Below, piece by piece: positions 41,181-49,611 of a DNA stretch of 64,000 bases. The stretch is from NCBI RefSeq assembly GCF_042695135.1, contig NZ_CP170547.1, positions 1,736,001-1,800,000 on the forward strand, read 5' to 3'. The translations under genes were made by a program, and so were the position numbers. Position 1 is the first letter of the stretch. Every line of letters begins with the position of its first letter. Source of the stretch: Epilithonimonas sp042695135 (GTDB lineage: Bacteria > Bacteroidota > Bacteroidia > Flavobacteriales > Weeksellaceae). Below the pieces are notes generated by a model. That model saw only the letters and a list, made by a program, of their open reading frames with translations. It was not told where the DNA came from and did not search any database.

Positions 41181-41657
41181 TTATTTCTTTTTCTTTTTAT
41201 TCTTTTTATCCTTCTTTTTAAGTTTTTTATCTCCGGTTATTTCCTTGATAAAGTCCTGAATGTGATTATCTTTTTCGATAGTTTCCGTCAAAGGCATATT
41301 TGTGATTTTTCCTTCAAAAAACTGATTTAGGTCTTTTAATTTTATAAATTTCTCTTCCATCAAAACCTTTAATAATTCAGTTCCGGAGTTGTCAAAATAA
41401 TTTTCCAAAAATCGTTTCAGGACAAATTTTTTATAATCGTCAAAACCAATTGAAGGTGAGTAAAGATAAATTCTGCCTTCTTTCTCTGTTGTCAGATAAT
41501 GTTTTTCAACCAATATTTTCAAAAAGGTGGAAACTGTATTCTGATGAGGTTTCGGTTCAGGGAAAATCTCCATCAGTTCACGAAAGTAGATTTTTTCCTT
41601 TTGCCAGATCAGTTGCATTATCTCTTCCTCAGAAGATGTCAAAGTTTGTAATATCAT
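41181..41657 (-). CDS. BlaI/MecI/CopY-type transcriptional regulator
   Basis: 158 residues. N-terminal winged helix at ~5-75 (LTSSEEEIMQLIWQKEKIYF, HQNTVSTFLKILVEKHYLTT, KEGRIYLYSPSI), then a helical dimerisation region (VLKRFLENYFDNSGTELLKV). The tail ends in a run of Lys. BlaI-type repressors are normally paired with a BlaR1-like membrane sensor; none is next to it here. It follows the PAP2 gene by 13 bases, so both are one operon. Confidence 0.88.
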   Translation of the reverse strand: MILQTLTSSEEEIMQLIWQKEKIYFRELMEIFPEPKPHQNTVSTFLKILVEKHYLTTEKEGRIYLYSPSIGFDDYKKFVLKRFLENYFDNSGTELLKVLMEEKFIKLKDLNQFFEGKITNMPLTETIEKDNHIQDFIKEITGDKKLKKKDKKNKKKKK

Positions 41658-41670
41658 AAAAATATATAGT

Positions 41671-42270
41671 TTAGAAAATAATAGCTTTCACCATTACGAG
41701 GTAGATTAAAGATACAAAAATAGCGATCAGTCCGCCAGAAATCACTTCTTTCGGCGTATGTCTTTTTAAGATCACCCTGGTAATTCCTATTAATATTGAT
41801 AACAGAAACCAGAAAATCCCAATTATAGGCTCTATTGTGAAAAACAAAGCGGCAACGTAAATGTTGAGACTTGTGTGCATCGAGCTTTTGATGAAAAAGT
41901 TGCTGATTTGCATTAATATTAATAATATACAAAGCATAAAAATGGCCCAATCCATTTCTTTATGAAGATAAAAATCTACTGCGAGAAAAATGACCGTTGC
42001 AATGATGATGAAGATGTAAAGTGAATACCGTTGCTTCCTGTTAGAAACATCCATATTGGTATATGTTCCGTTTTTTACGTTTCTATAGATCCACAGAGCA
42101 ATAGGAATTATCAATAGAAGGAGTATTGGAAGGAATTTTCCCGAAGCCTGTTCCCAGGTGTAATTCTTGTAACTGTAATAAAAAAAATAAATGACCAGAG
42201 AAACCAGTGGATTGAAGAAATTCGAAATGACTTTCGATAAGTTGAGAATAAGAGGGTTTTTGATTTCCAT
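41671..42270 (-). CDS. PAP2-family membrane phosphatase-like protein
   Basis: 199 residues with about six membrane helices. PAP2-type landmarks are reduced but visible: FFIKSSMHTSLNIYVAALFF (motif 2, normally SGH) and RVILKRHTPKEVISGGLIA (motif 3, where the usual RxxxxxHxxxD ends in Glu). The KxxxxxxRP motif 1 may correspond to DVSNRKQRYSLYI. Because motifs deviate, phosphatase activity is uncertain. The ATG at 42270 (MEIKNPLILNLSKVI) is preferred over one 51 bases upstream, whose extra residues look unrelated. Confidence 0.75.
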   Translation of the reverse strand: MEIKNPLILNLSKVISNFFNPLVSLVIYFFYYSYKNYTWEQASGKFLPILLLLIIPIALWIYRNVKNGTYTNMDVSNRKQRYSLYIFIIIATVIFLAVDFYLHKEMDWAIFMLCILLILMQISNFFIKSSMHTSLNIYVAALFFTIEPIIGIFWFLLSILIGITRVILKRHTPKEVISGGLIAIFVSLIYLVMVKAIIF

Positions 42271-42450
42271 TAAGAGTAATTTCGACCTCAATATACAAAA
42301 TTTATCATTTTTTCCAAACATCTCTCAAATTGAATTAAATTCAATGGTAATGCAATCGATTGCGCAATTTCTTATATTAATTTTGAGTAACGATTTTAAT
42401 CAGTAAAAAAATATGATAATATGCATACAATAAAGAAAGATTTTTTTTCT

Positions 42451-42458
42451 TATTTTTG
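42451..42458 (+). promoter_or_regulatory. -7 promoter element of the pdhA-E2 operon
   Basis: TATTTTTG (TAnnTTTG), 21 bases before the ATG at 42479. Confidence 0.55.
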
Positions 42459-42478
42459 CTACATATTTCGAAATTACA

Positions 42479-43483
42479 ATGAAAGAATTTTCAAAAGAAG
42501 TCTACCTTAAATGGTATGAAGAAATGACGATGTGGAGAAGGTTTGAAGACAAATGCCGTTCTCTTTATCTTAAACAAAAAATCAGAGGTTTCTTACACCT
42601 TTATAATGGTCAGGAGGCTATTCCGGCAGGTTTTACCCACGCAATGGACCTTTCCAAAGACAGTATGATCACAGCATACAGATGCCACATCCATCCAATG
42701 GCGATGGGCGTAGATCCAAAAAGAATTATGGCAGAACTTTGCGGAAAAGCTACAGGAACATCTCAGGGAATGGGAGGTTCTATGCACATTTTCAGCAAAG
42801 AGCACCGTTTCTATGGTGGTCACGGTATTGTTGGAGGTCAGATTCCTTTAGGAGCAGGTATCGCTTTTGGAGACAAATATTTTGACAGAAAAGCGGTAAA
42901 CATCTGCTTTATGGGAGATGGTGCTGTACGTCAAGGTGCATTACACGAGACTTTCAATATGGCAATGAACTGGAAACTTCCTGTGGTATTCGTTTGTGAG
43001 AACAACGGTTATGCAATGGGAACTTCTGTGAAAAGAACTGCCAATCACGAAGATATTTATAAGTTAGGATTAGGTTACGAGATGCCTTGTCTTCCTGTAG
43101 ATGCTATGGATCCTGAGAAAGTGGCTGAAGCTGCTTACGAAGCGATCGAAAGAGCAAGAAGAGGAGACGGACCAACTTTCATCGAGGCTAGAACCTACCG
43201 TTACAGAGGTCATTCTATGTCAGATGCGGAACCTTACAGATCCAAAGAAGAAGTGGCGCAATACAAATTGGAAGATCCAATCGAGATTGTGAAACACAGA
43301 ATCTTGGAAAACAATTGGGCAACACAGGAGGAATTGGACGCTTTGGAAGAAAAATCAAGAACTTTCGTAGAAGAGTGTGTTGAGTTTATGGAAGAATCTC
43401 CGTACCCAGACGCTTCTAAACTTTACGATTATGTATATTCCACTCCGGATTATCCATTCATCAACAAATTAGAAAATAATTAA
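42479..43483 (+). CDS. pdhA: Pyruvate dehydrogenase E1 component, alpha subunit
   Basis: 334 residues, the usual size. Thiamine diphosphate binding motif GDGAVRQGALHETFNMAMNW through FVCENNGYAMGTSV at ~145-180; substrate-channel stretches GGHGIVGGQIPLGAGIAFGD and the regulatory loop RTYRYRGHSMSDAEPYRSKE are present. With an E1 beta subunit it decarboxylates pyruvate and passes the acetyl group to the E2 lipoyl arm. The E2 gene follows after 15 bases, but no E1 beta gene is in the window, so beta must be encoded elsewhere. Confidence 0.95.
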   Translation: MKEFSKEVYLKWYEEMTMWRRFEDKCRSLYLKQKIRGFLHLYNGQEAIPAGFTHAMDLSKDSMITAYRCHIHPMAMGVDPKRIMAELCGKATGTSQGMGGSMHIFSKEHRFYGGHGIVGGQIPLGAGIAFGDKYFDRKAVNICFMGDGAVRQGALHETFNMAMNWKLPVVFVCENNGYAMGTSVKRTANHEDIYKLGLGYEMPCLPVDAMDPEKVAEAAYEAIERARRGDGPTFIEARTYRYRGHSMSDAEPYRSKEEVAQYKLEDPIEIVKHRILENNWATQEELDALEEKSRTFVEECVEFMEESPYPDASKLYDYVYSTPDYPFINKLENN

Positions 43484-43498
43484 TTTTATAAAAAAATT

Positions 43499-45133
43499 AT
43501 GGCAGAAGTAATTACGATGCCCCGCTTGTCGGATACGATGACGGAAGGCAAAGTTTCAAAATGGCACAAAAAAGTTGGTGACACTGTAAAAGAAGGTGAT
43601 ATTCTTGCAGAGATAGAAACTGACAAAGCGGTTCAGGATTTCGAATCCGAGATCAACGGAACACTTCTATTCGTAGGGGTAGAAGAAGGTTCTGCTGCAC
43701 CAGTGGATTCTATCTTGGCAATCATTGGTAAAGAAGGAGAAGATATTTCTTCTTTGACTAATGGTGGCAGTGCAAAACCAGAAGCTGCAGCTGAAAGCAA
43801 GTCCGAAGAAGAATCAAAAACTCAGGGCGAATCTACAGATGTAGAAACGACTGACGAAGGTTCATCTTCTGCTGATATTCCGGAAGGTGTAGAGGTGATC
43901 ACAATGCCTCGTCTTTCTGATACAATGACCGAAGGTAAAGTTGCCAAATGGCAAAAGAACGTTGGTGATACTGTAAAAGAAGGTGACATCCTTGCAGAAA
44001 TTGAAACTGACAAAGCTGTTCAGGATTTCGAATCTGAAGTGAACGGAACTTTATTATACCAAGGTGTTGCTGAAGGCGACGCTGCGGAAGTTGATAAGAT
44101 TTTAGCGATTATCGGTCCTGCAGGAACAGACGTTTCTGGCGTGGTTTCCGGTGGTGGTAAAAAAGCTGCTGCTCCAAAAGCAGAAGCAAAAACCGAAACT
44201 AAATCTGAAGATAAAAAAGAAGAAGCTACAGTAGCTGCATCTTCAACTGGCGGAAGAATCGCCATTTCTCCTTTGGCTAAAAAAATTGCTGAAGATAAAG
44301 GTGTAGATTTCTCTGCGATCAAAGGTTCTGGTGAAAATGGCAGAATCGTGAAAAAGGATGTTGAAAACTATCAGCCGTCTGCTCAGCCAGCTGCAACAAC
44401 TTCAGCTCCGAAAGCGGTTTCTGCTCAACCAAGTGTAGCATTTACGCCAGGTGTAGATTCTGAAACTGTGAATTCTCAAATGAGAAATATCATCGCTAAG
44501 AGATTGGGTGAAAGTAAATTCACTGCGCCACATTATTATCTGACTGTTGAGATCAACATGGATAAGGCAATCGAAGCGAGAAAAGAAATGAATGCTGTGC
44601 CGGACACCAAAGTATCTTTCAACGATATGGTGATCAAAGCGGTTGCAGTAGCACTTAGAAAACATCCGCAAGTTAACTCTTCTTGGGCAGGTGACAAGAT
44701 CATCCACCACGGGAATATCAACGTTGGGGTAGCAGTAGCTGTTCCGGACGGATTGGTAGTTCCGGTATTGAAGAATACAGACTTTATGAGCTACAACGAT
44801 ATCTCTGCTTCTGTAAAAGATATGGCAGGAAGAGCGAAAACAAAAGCTCTGAAAGCTAACGAAATGGAAGGTTCTACTTTCTCAGTTTCAAATCTTGGAA
44901 TGTTCGGGATCGAGACGTTTACATCGATTATCAATCAACCGAATTCTGCGATCTTATCAGTAGGAGCAATTGTTGAGAAACCAATCGTGAAAAATGGACA
45001 AATCGTAGTTGGAAACACAATGAAATTATCATTGGCTTGTGACCACAGAGTAATTGATGGCGCTACAGGAGCTCAGTTCTTACAAACATTGAGAACTTAC
45101 CTGGAAAGCCCATTGACGCTTTTACTAGGATAA
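43499..45133 (+). CDS. Pyruvate dehydrogenase E2, dihydrolipoamide acetyltransferase
   Basis: 544 residues. Two nearly identical lipoyl domains at ~2-80 and ~132-210 (VITMPRLSDTMTEGKVSKWH and VITMPRLSDTMTEGKVAKWQ), both with EIETDKAVQDFESE carrying the lipoyl Lys. Then a Lys/Ala/Glu-rich linker, the subunit-binding domain at ~257-295 (RIAISPLAKKIAEDKGVDFS) and the acetyltransferase domain to the end with the active-site CDHRVIDGATGA near 518. The lipoyl duplication is strong at DNA level too, suggesting recent or ongoing gene conversion. It is co-transcribed with pdhA and ends in a strong terminator. Confidence 0.96.
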   Translation: MAEVITMPRLSDTMTEGKVSKWHKKVGDTVKEGDILAEIETDKAVQDFESEINGTLLFVGVEEGSAAPVDSILAIIGKEGEDISSLTNGGSAKPEAAAESKSEEESKTQGESTDVETTDEGSSSADIPEGVEVITMPRLSDTMTEGKVAKWQKNVGDTVKEGDILAEIETDKAVQDFESEVNGTLLYQGVAEGDAAEVDKILAIIGPAGTDVSGVVSGGGKKAAAPKAEAKTETKSEDKKEEATVAASSTGGRIAISPLAKKIAEDKGVDFSAIKGSGENGRIVKKDVENYQPSAQPAATTSAPKAVSAQPSVAFTPGVDSETVNSQMRNIIAKRLGESKFTAPHYYLTVEINMDKAIEARKEMNAVPDTKVSFNDMVIKAVAVALRKHPQVNSSWAGDKIIHHGNINVGVAVAVPDGLVVPVLKNTDFMSYNDISASVKDMAGRAKTKALKANEMEGSTFSVSNLGMFGIETFTSIINQPNSAILSVGAIVEKPIVKNGQIVVGNTMKLSLACDHRVIDGATGAQFLQTLRTYLESPLTLLLG

Positions 45134-45156
45134 AAAACTTATTCGAAATATTTTAC

Positions 45157-45189
45157 AAAACCTTTCAATTCTGTTGAAAGGTTTTTTTT
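45157..45189 (+). terminator. Intrinsic terminator of the pdh operon
   Basis: AAAACCTTTCAA and TTGAAAGGTTTT (12 perfect pairs), 5-base loop, T tract. Confidence 0.92.
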
Positions 45190-45208
45190 GAAATAAGACA
45201 GAATCATT

Positions 45209-45400
45209 TTTGGTTTAATTTTGATTGGTTGAAAAAAACAGAACTTACATTTTGCTTAAACAAGTTGTTTGGAGAAAAACACAACTTGCATTTGGTTTAA
45301 ACGAGTTGTTTGGAGAAAAACACAACTTGTATTTGGTTAAAACAGGTGGTTTGGGGAAAACACGATTTGTATTTTATTTAAATATAATGTTTGGAAGAAA
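45209..45400. repeat. Array D: ~41-bp repeat made of two TTTGG half-units
   Basis: The TTTGG(-like) marks fall at G positions 45254, 45271, 45294, 45312, 45335, 45353, 45376 and 45393, alternating 17-18 and 23 bp, i.e. a 40-41 bp period. Typical half-units are TTTGGTTTAAACGAGTTG and TTTGGAGAAAAACACAACTTG; ends degrade. Since 40-41 is not a multiple of three, the open frame that crosses it is fortuitous. Confidence 0.85.
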
Positions 45401-45425
45401 TACAACTTCTGCTGATAACCAAACC

Positions 45426-45528
45426 CGCGTAAGGGATGGCAGTGTTTATCCTTTTTGTCCTGGACTCAGTTTCGATTTGAGGAAGAAATGTTCCGGACAA
45501 AAAGATAGTAACGGACAGCCCGACCCGC
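45426..45528. repeat. Long hairpin REP-like repeat, family 2, copy 2
   Basis: Arms TATCCTTTTTGTCC (45447-45460) and GGACAAAAAGATA (45495-45507) pair with one bulge; flanks GGGATGGCAGTG and ACGGACAGCCCGACCCGC match those of the copy at 5346-5460 while the loop differs. With array D it fills the 45190-45630 gap, which has no gene. Confidence 0.8.
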
Positions 45529-45631
45529 TTGTTTTTTGCTGAACCGGAAACTTTCTTTAAAGTGTAGAAACGTCTGAGCAAAAACAAAGGGTTACGCCCA
45601 AAATATTCTCGAAATCAATTTAGGATTTGAT

Positions 45632-45639
45632 TATATTTG
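45632..45639 (+). promoter_or_regulatory. -7 promoter element of the DUF2490 gene
   Basis: TATATTTG (TAnnTTTG). Its last base is only 5 bases before the GTG start, so the mRNA would be leaderless or nearly so. Confidence 0.55.
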
Positions 45640-45643
45640 TCCC

Positions 45644-46351
45644 GTGAAAAAGCTTTGGTTTTTATTAGTTTTTGCAGGAAGTTTTGTCTTTGCACAGGAT
45701 CATTTGTCAGCGTTTAACATGATGTCTTTTACATATAAAGTGACTCCGAAATGGATGGCTTATGTAGAGTTGCAGACGAGATCCAGAAAGGATTACTCTG
45801 TCATCGATTATTATGAAACGAAAGGTGGCATTGGTTATAATATCACAAAAAACAATCAGATTTTTGTTGGCCTTGGACGTTACGGGACTTATGAAAAAAT
45901 GAAGATCTCACAGGAGGAATTCAGGCTTTGGCTGCAATATACTTTCACGCAGAGAGTCGGAAAATTGAAACTTGATCACAGGGGCAGGGCAGAGCAGCGT
46001 TATTTCTACGCCAGCCAAACAGGTGAACATACCAAGGCGAACCGTTTCCGTTACAGATTGAGTGCCACATTACCAATTAATAAGGATAAGGTACAGGAAG
46101 AGACGTTTTTCGTGAATGCTTTTGAGGAAGTTTTTGTGGGGCCGGAAGATCCAGAATTTAAACGTAACAGGACGTTTGCAGGTTTTGGTTATCAGTTCAA
46201 CCATTATGTTTCATCGACTGCCGGATATATGTTCCAAAGGGATTTTGCGGCGAAAGGTAATACCAATCTGCATTTTATTTATTTTGCCCTCAACTTTACA
46301 ATTGATAATACGGATAATGAAAAGGATATTGTGATCCCTATGGTAGATTAA
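45644..46351 (+). CDS. DUF2490 family exported protein
   Basis: 235 residues from a GTG start that begins the signal peptide MKKLWFLLVFAGSFVFAQ. The mature part is beta-rich with alternating aromatic strands (FTYKVTPKWMAYVELQTRSR, VGLGRYGTYEKMKISQEEFR, LKLDHRGRAEQRYFYASQTG, FAGFGYQFNHYVSSTAGYMF), fitting an outer-membrane barrel, as expected for DUF2490. Function unknown. The GTG is kept because no ATG precedes the signal sequence and the -7 element lies directly upstream. Confidence 0.85.
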   Translation: MKKLWFLLVFAGSFVFAQDHLSAFNMMSFTYKVTPKWMAYVELQTRSRKDYSVIDYYETKGGIGYNITKNNQIFVGLGRYGTYEKMKISQEEFRLWLQYTFTQRVGKLKLDHRGRAEQRYFYASQTGEHTKANRFRYRLSATLPINKDKVQEETFFVNAFEEVFVGPEDPEFKRNRTFAGFGYQFNHYVSSTAGYMFQRDFAAKGNTNLHFIYFALNFTIDNTDNEKDIVIPMVD

Positions 46352-46353
46352 AA

Positions 46354-46420
46354 AATTCTCTCAGATTTAGCAAATTCAGCAGATTTAAAATCTGCCTGAT
46401 CTGCTGAATCTGCGAGAAAT
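46354..46420. terminator. Long hairpin between the convergent DUF2490 and HD-domain genes
   Basis: TTCTCTCAGATTTAGCAAAT on the left and CTGCTGAATCTGCGAGAA on the right are inverted relatives; an inner 17-base palindrome GCAGATTTAAAATCTGC lies at 46379-46395. May act as a bidirectional terminator and looks repeat-derived. Confidence 0.6.
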
Positions 46421-46426
46421 AAGTTT

Positions 46427-46873
46427 TTAATATTTCTCTATCAGATAGAGATAGGCTTTCAGATATTTGTTAAACCGTTTCAGATCTTTTTCTTCTAATA
46501 AAGTGGTGCATCTTGTGAGATCCATATTATCACGAAGATCATTAAGCTTTACGGCAACTGCCAATGGACTTTTCTCGATCCTTGCAACAAAAGCATCATA
46601 GTCGATGTGTTCTTCTTCACGTTTTGTAAGACTTTCCACAGCTTCCAGAATATAATCGGGGAAACCTTTTTCTTTCAGATATTCCAAGGAGAATTCTGGG
46701 TGATCTTCTACAACATCGTGGAGAACGCCGACGATCTTTTCATCGATGGTTTTTCCGGCATTCATCACTCGGAAAACGTGTCCCAGGTAAGGTGCGTCGT
46801 ATTTGTCGGTTTGTTTTTTGTGTGCTTTGGTCGCTATTTTTATGGCTTTGTAGAGTAGTTCGTGTGTGGACAT
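46427..46873 (-). CDS. Small HD-domain phosphohydrolase (SpoT-hydrolase-like)
   Basis: 148 residues. The HD pattern is present: His in ATKAHKKQTDKYDAPYLGHV (~15-33), the HD pair in GVLHDVVEDHPEFS (~50-62) and the final Asp in AVAVKLNDLRDNMDLTR (~108-124). This set of motifs (HxKQ, HDxxED, KLxDRxxN-like) is that of the SpoT/MESH1 hydrolase half, so (p)ppGpp-like or nucleotide substrates are plausible; no synthetase domain is attached. Function is inferred. Confidence 0.82.
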   Translation of the reverse strand: MSTHELLYKAIKIATKAHKKQTDKYDAPYLGHVFRVMNAGKTIDEKIVGVLHDVVEDHPEFSLEYLKEKGFPDYILEAVESLTKREEEHIDYDAFVARIEKSPLAVAVKLNDLRDNMDLTRCTTLLEEKDLKRFNKYLKAYLYLIEKY

Positions 46874-46910
46874 TTATTGATTATGTTTTTAATAATTGTG
46901 TTTTTTATTT

Positions 46911-49376
46911 TTACTTCCCTTTCAACTCATCAAACAACCTTTCCAAAGAATGAAGATCAGAGATCAAAACCTCTCTAGCCTTCGCACCGTTGAATCCGCC
47001 AACTACGCCAGCCGCTTCCAACTGATCCATAATTCTTCCGGCTCTGTTGTATCCCAATTTTAATTGTCTTTGAAGCATAGACGTAGATCCTTGTTGTGTA
47101 GAAATAACAATTCTTGCTGCATCTTCAAACAGCTGATCTTTTTCGTTTGGATCAAAAGCGCCTACTGTTGAAGTTCCTTCTTCACTGGAATATTCAGGGA
47201 GAAGATAAGCGTCCGGATAACCCTTTTGCTCGCCGACAAATTCTGCAATTCTTTCCACTTCCGGTGTATCTACAAATGCACATTGCAAACGCGTCAAATC
47301 ATTTCCGTTAAAGTAAAGCATATCACCACGACCAACCAATTGTTCAGCACCAGGCGAATCCAAAATAGTTTTGGAGTCAACCCCGGAAATTACACGAAAC
47401 GCAATTCTCGCAGGGAAATTCGCTTTGATCATACCTGTAATTACGTTTACAGATGGTCTTTGTGTTGCCACAATCAAGTGGATCCCAATGGCTCTCGCCA
47501 GCTGAGCCAGACGTGCGATTGGATGTTCAACTTCTTTTCCGGCAGTCATAATAAGATCCGCAAACTCATCAACTACCAAAACGATGTAAGGTAAATATCG
47601 GTGTCCGTTTTCAGGATTCAGTTTTCTCTGAGAGAATTTGGCGTTGTATTCCTTGATGTTTTTACAGAAAGCATTTTTCAAAAGATCATAACGCTGATCC
47701 ATTTCGATACAAAGCGAGTTCAGTGTATTGATTACTTTCGCATTGTCTGTAATGATCGCATCTTCCGTATCAGGAAGTTTTGCCAGATAATGCCTTTCGA
47801 TTTTTGAATATAAAGAAAGCTCTACCTTCTTCGGATCTACCATCACGAATTTTAGTTCGCTAGGGTGTTTCTTATATATTAAAGAAGTAAGAATTGCATT
47901 AATACCAACAGATTTCCCTTGTCCGGTTGCTCCAGCCATAAGTAAGTGAGGCATTTTTGCAAGATCGGCTACGAAAACTTCATTAGAAATGGTCTTTCCG
48001 AAAACAATTGGTAGATCCATATCAGCCGTTTGGAATTTCGGAGACGCAATTACCGATTTCATAGAAACCATAGTCGGGTTTTTTCTTGGAACCTCGATTC
48101 CAATCGTTCCTTTTCCTGGCATTGGCGCAATGATTCTGATTCCCAATGCAGAAAGATTTAAAGCAATATCATCCTGTAATTTTTTGATTGCAGAAACCCG
48201 AATTCCCGCTTCCGGAACAATTTCGTAAAGAGTCACAGTTGGACCAATCGTCGCTTTGATCTCAGAAATACCAACGTTGAAGGTTTTCAGCAAGCCAACA
48301 ATTCGGTTTTTATTTTCTTCAAGTTCGTCGTGGTTAATTGTGATTTCCTCGTTTCCATAATCTTTCAAAAGATCTACGGACGGCATTTGGAATTTGGCAA
48401 GATCTAATTTATGATCATATAATCCGTGTTTGCTTACAAGATCGTCGGATTTTTGCTGTTCTGCATTTGGAACATAGACTTCCTCTTTTTTGACTTCAAT
48501 ATTAAGCGTGATATCGTCGGCAGGTTTAACAGCAGGAGTCTCTATAATTGGTTTTTGAACCGGAGTTTCAGTCGATAAAACAATTTGCTCTGGCTGAATT
48601 TCCTTAATCTCTTCAACAAAAGTTGTTTTATTAGGTGTTTTGATTGGTTCAAAATCCTGAGTCACTTTGATATTACTGAAATCATTGTCTGTTTTAACGG
48701 GCGTTTCGGTAATGTTCAATTTTTCAGGTGAAACTTCGTTTGCTAAATCTTCATCGGCCTCGAATTCTTCTTCAGAATCCGGCATCAAACCTTTCAGTTT
48801 GCCGAAAGTATTGTCATTAATGTCATTCAGTTTGTTCTTGATAGAACTTGGTCTAAGATTAAATTCTAAAACGAAATACAATGCAAAACTTACCAAAAGT
48901 ACCATCCAAAGCCCAACAGAACCGATGTATGATTTTAGATAATCCATAATCTGATAACCGTAAACACCGCCCAAAACGCCTTCGCCACCAGTTACAGCAC
49001 CAAAAAAAATTGGCGTCCAGCAGATGAAAAATAAGCTGTGCGAAATGGTTTTCCAGGGCTTAAAATAAGTTTTTTTAAATATCAGAGTTCCAAAAACCAA
49101 AAATAAAAATGCCACAACAAACGCTGCAACACCAATACTTTCAAAAATAAAAAGATTTCCCAGCCAATCACCTATCTTACCAAAAAGATTGGAAGATACC
49201 ACAGTTTTATCCGCCATAGTTCCGGCCTGGCTTTGGTCGGCTTTCCAGTTCATCAGATACGAAACGAAGGAAAACGTCAAAACTACTGATAATACGATGA
49301 ACGTAATACCGGAAATGATTCGGGGTTTGGAGATGATTTTGCTTGCTGCAGTGGAAGTATTTGGTTCTTTATTCAT
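46911..49376 (-). CDS. ftsK: DNA translocase FtsK
   Basis: 821 residues. Four membrane helices in ~25-190 (ISGITFIVLSVVLTFSFVSY, GVAAFVVAFLFLVFGTLIF, SVGLWMVLLVSFALYFVLEF), a Glu/Pro-rich linker to ~330, then the RecA-like motor: Walker A MAGATGQGKSVGINAILTSL, Walker B LPYIVLVVDEFADLIMTAGK and GIHLIVATQRPSVNVITGMI. The winged-helix gamma domain at the end (TSMLQRQLKLGYNRAGRIMD) recognises the KOPS-type polar sequences. It pumps chromosome termini at the septum. The ATG at 49376 (MNKEPNTSTAAS) is used because the -7 element lies just upstream, overlapping an earlier ATG at 49400. Confidence 0.95.
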   Translation of the reverse strand: MNKEPNTSTAASKIISKPRIISGITFIVLSVVLTFSFVSYLMNWKADQSQAGTMADKTVVSSNLFGKIGDWLGNLFIFESIGVAAFVVAFLFLVFGTLIFKKTYFKPWKTISHSLFFICWTPIFFGAVTGGEGVLGGVYGYQIMDYLKSYIGSVGLWMVLLVSFALYFVLEFNLRPSSIKNKLNDINDNTFGKLKGLMPDSEEEFEADEDLANEVSPEKLNITETPVKTDNDFSNIKVTQDFEPIKTPNKTTFVEEIKEIQPEQIVLSTETPVQKPIIETPAVKPADDITLNIEVKKEEVYVPNAEQQKSDDLVSKHGLYDHKLDLAKFQMPSVDLLKDYGNEEITINHDELEENKNRIVGLLKTFNVGISEIKATIGPTVTLYEIVPEAGIRVSAIKKLQDDIALNLSALGIRIIAPMPGKGTIGIEVPRKNPTMVSMKSVIASPKFQTADMDLPIVFGKTISNEVFVADLAKMPHLLMAGATGQGKSVGINAILTSLIYKKHPSELKFVMVDPKKVELSLYSKIERHYLAKLPDTEDAIITDNAKVINTLNSLCIEMDQRYDLLKNAFCKNIKEYNAKFSQRKLNPENGHRYLPYIVLVVDEFADLIMTAGKEVEHPIARLAQLARAIGIHLIVATQRPSVNVITGMIKANFPARIAFRVISGVDSKTILDSPGAEQLVGRGDMLYFNGNDLTRLQCAFVDTPEVERIAEFVGEQKGYPDAYLLPEYSSEEGTSTVGAFDPNEKDQLFEDAARIVISTQQGSTSMLQRQLKLGYNRAGRIMDQLEAAGVVGGFNGAKAREVLISDLHSLERLFDELKGK

Positions 49377-49397
49377 TTTAAAAATCGACAATAGATG

Positions 49398-49405
49398 CAA
49401 ATTTA
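49398..49405 (-). promoter_or_regulatory. -7 promoter element of ftsK
   Basis: TAAATTTG on the minus strand, 21 bases before the chosen ATG; rules out translation from 49400. Confidence 0.55.
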
Positions 49406-49585
49406 ATGTTTTTTATCAGTCATATAAATTGTTGAGACATATTTTTAAATTATTTAAAACAATAAAGAATTTAGCATTCTAATTTTCAGTCAAAAAAGCT
49501 TATTAAGAACCTTTCAAAATAATGCGGCTGGCTTTTAAAATGACAAAAAACAGTTTTTTTTGATGCCTTTGTGGTTTATCATCCT

Positions 49586-49593
49586 TATTTTTG
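49586..49593 (+). promoter_or_regulatory. -7 promoter element of the CcsBA gene
   Basis: TATTTTTG (TAnnTTTG), overlapping an upstream ATG at 49591 and so favouring the start at 49612. Confidence 0.55.
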
Positions 49594-49611
49594 CAGATCA
49601 TTATATTTCAA

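Noticed and set aside
45225..45542. Plus-strand open frame of 105 codons across array D and the adjoining REP element.
   Set aside because: The repeat period of 40-41 bp is not a multiple of three, the protein shows no stable repeat, and the frame runs through a hairpin element; it is fortuitous.
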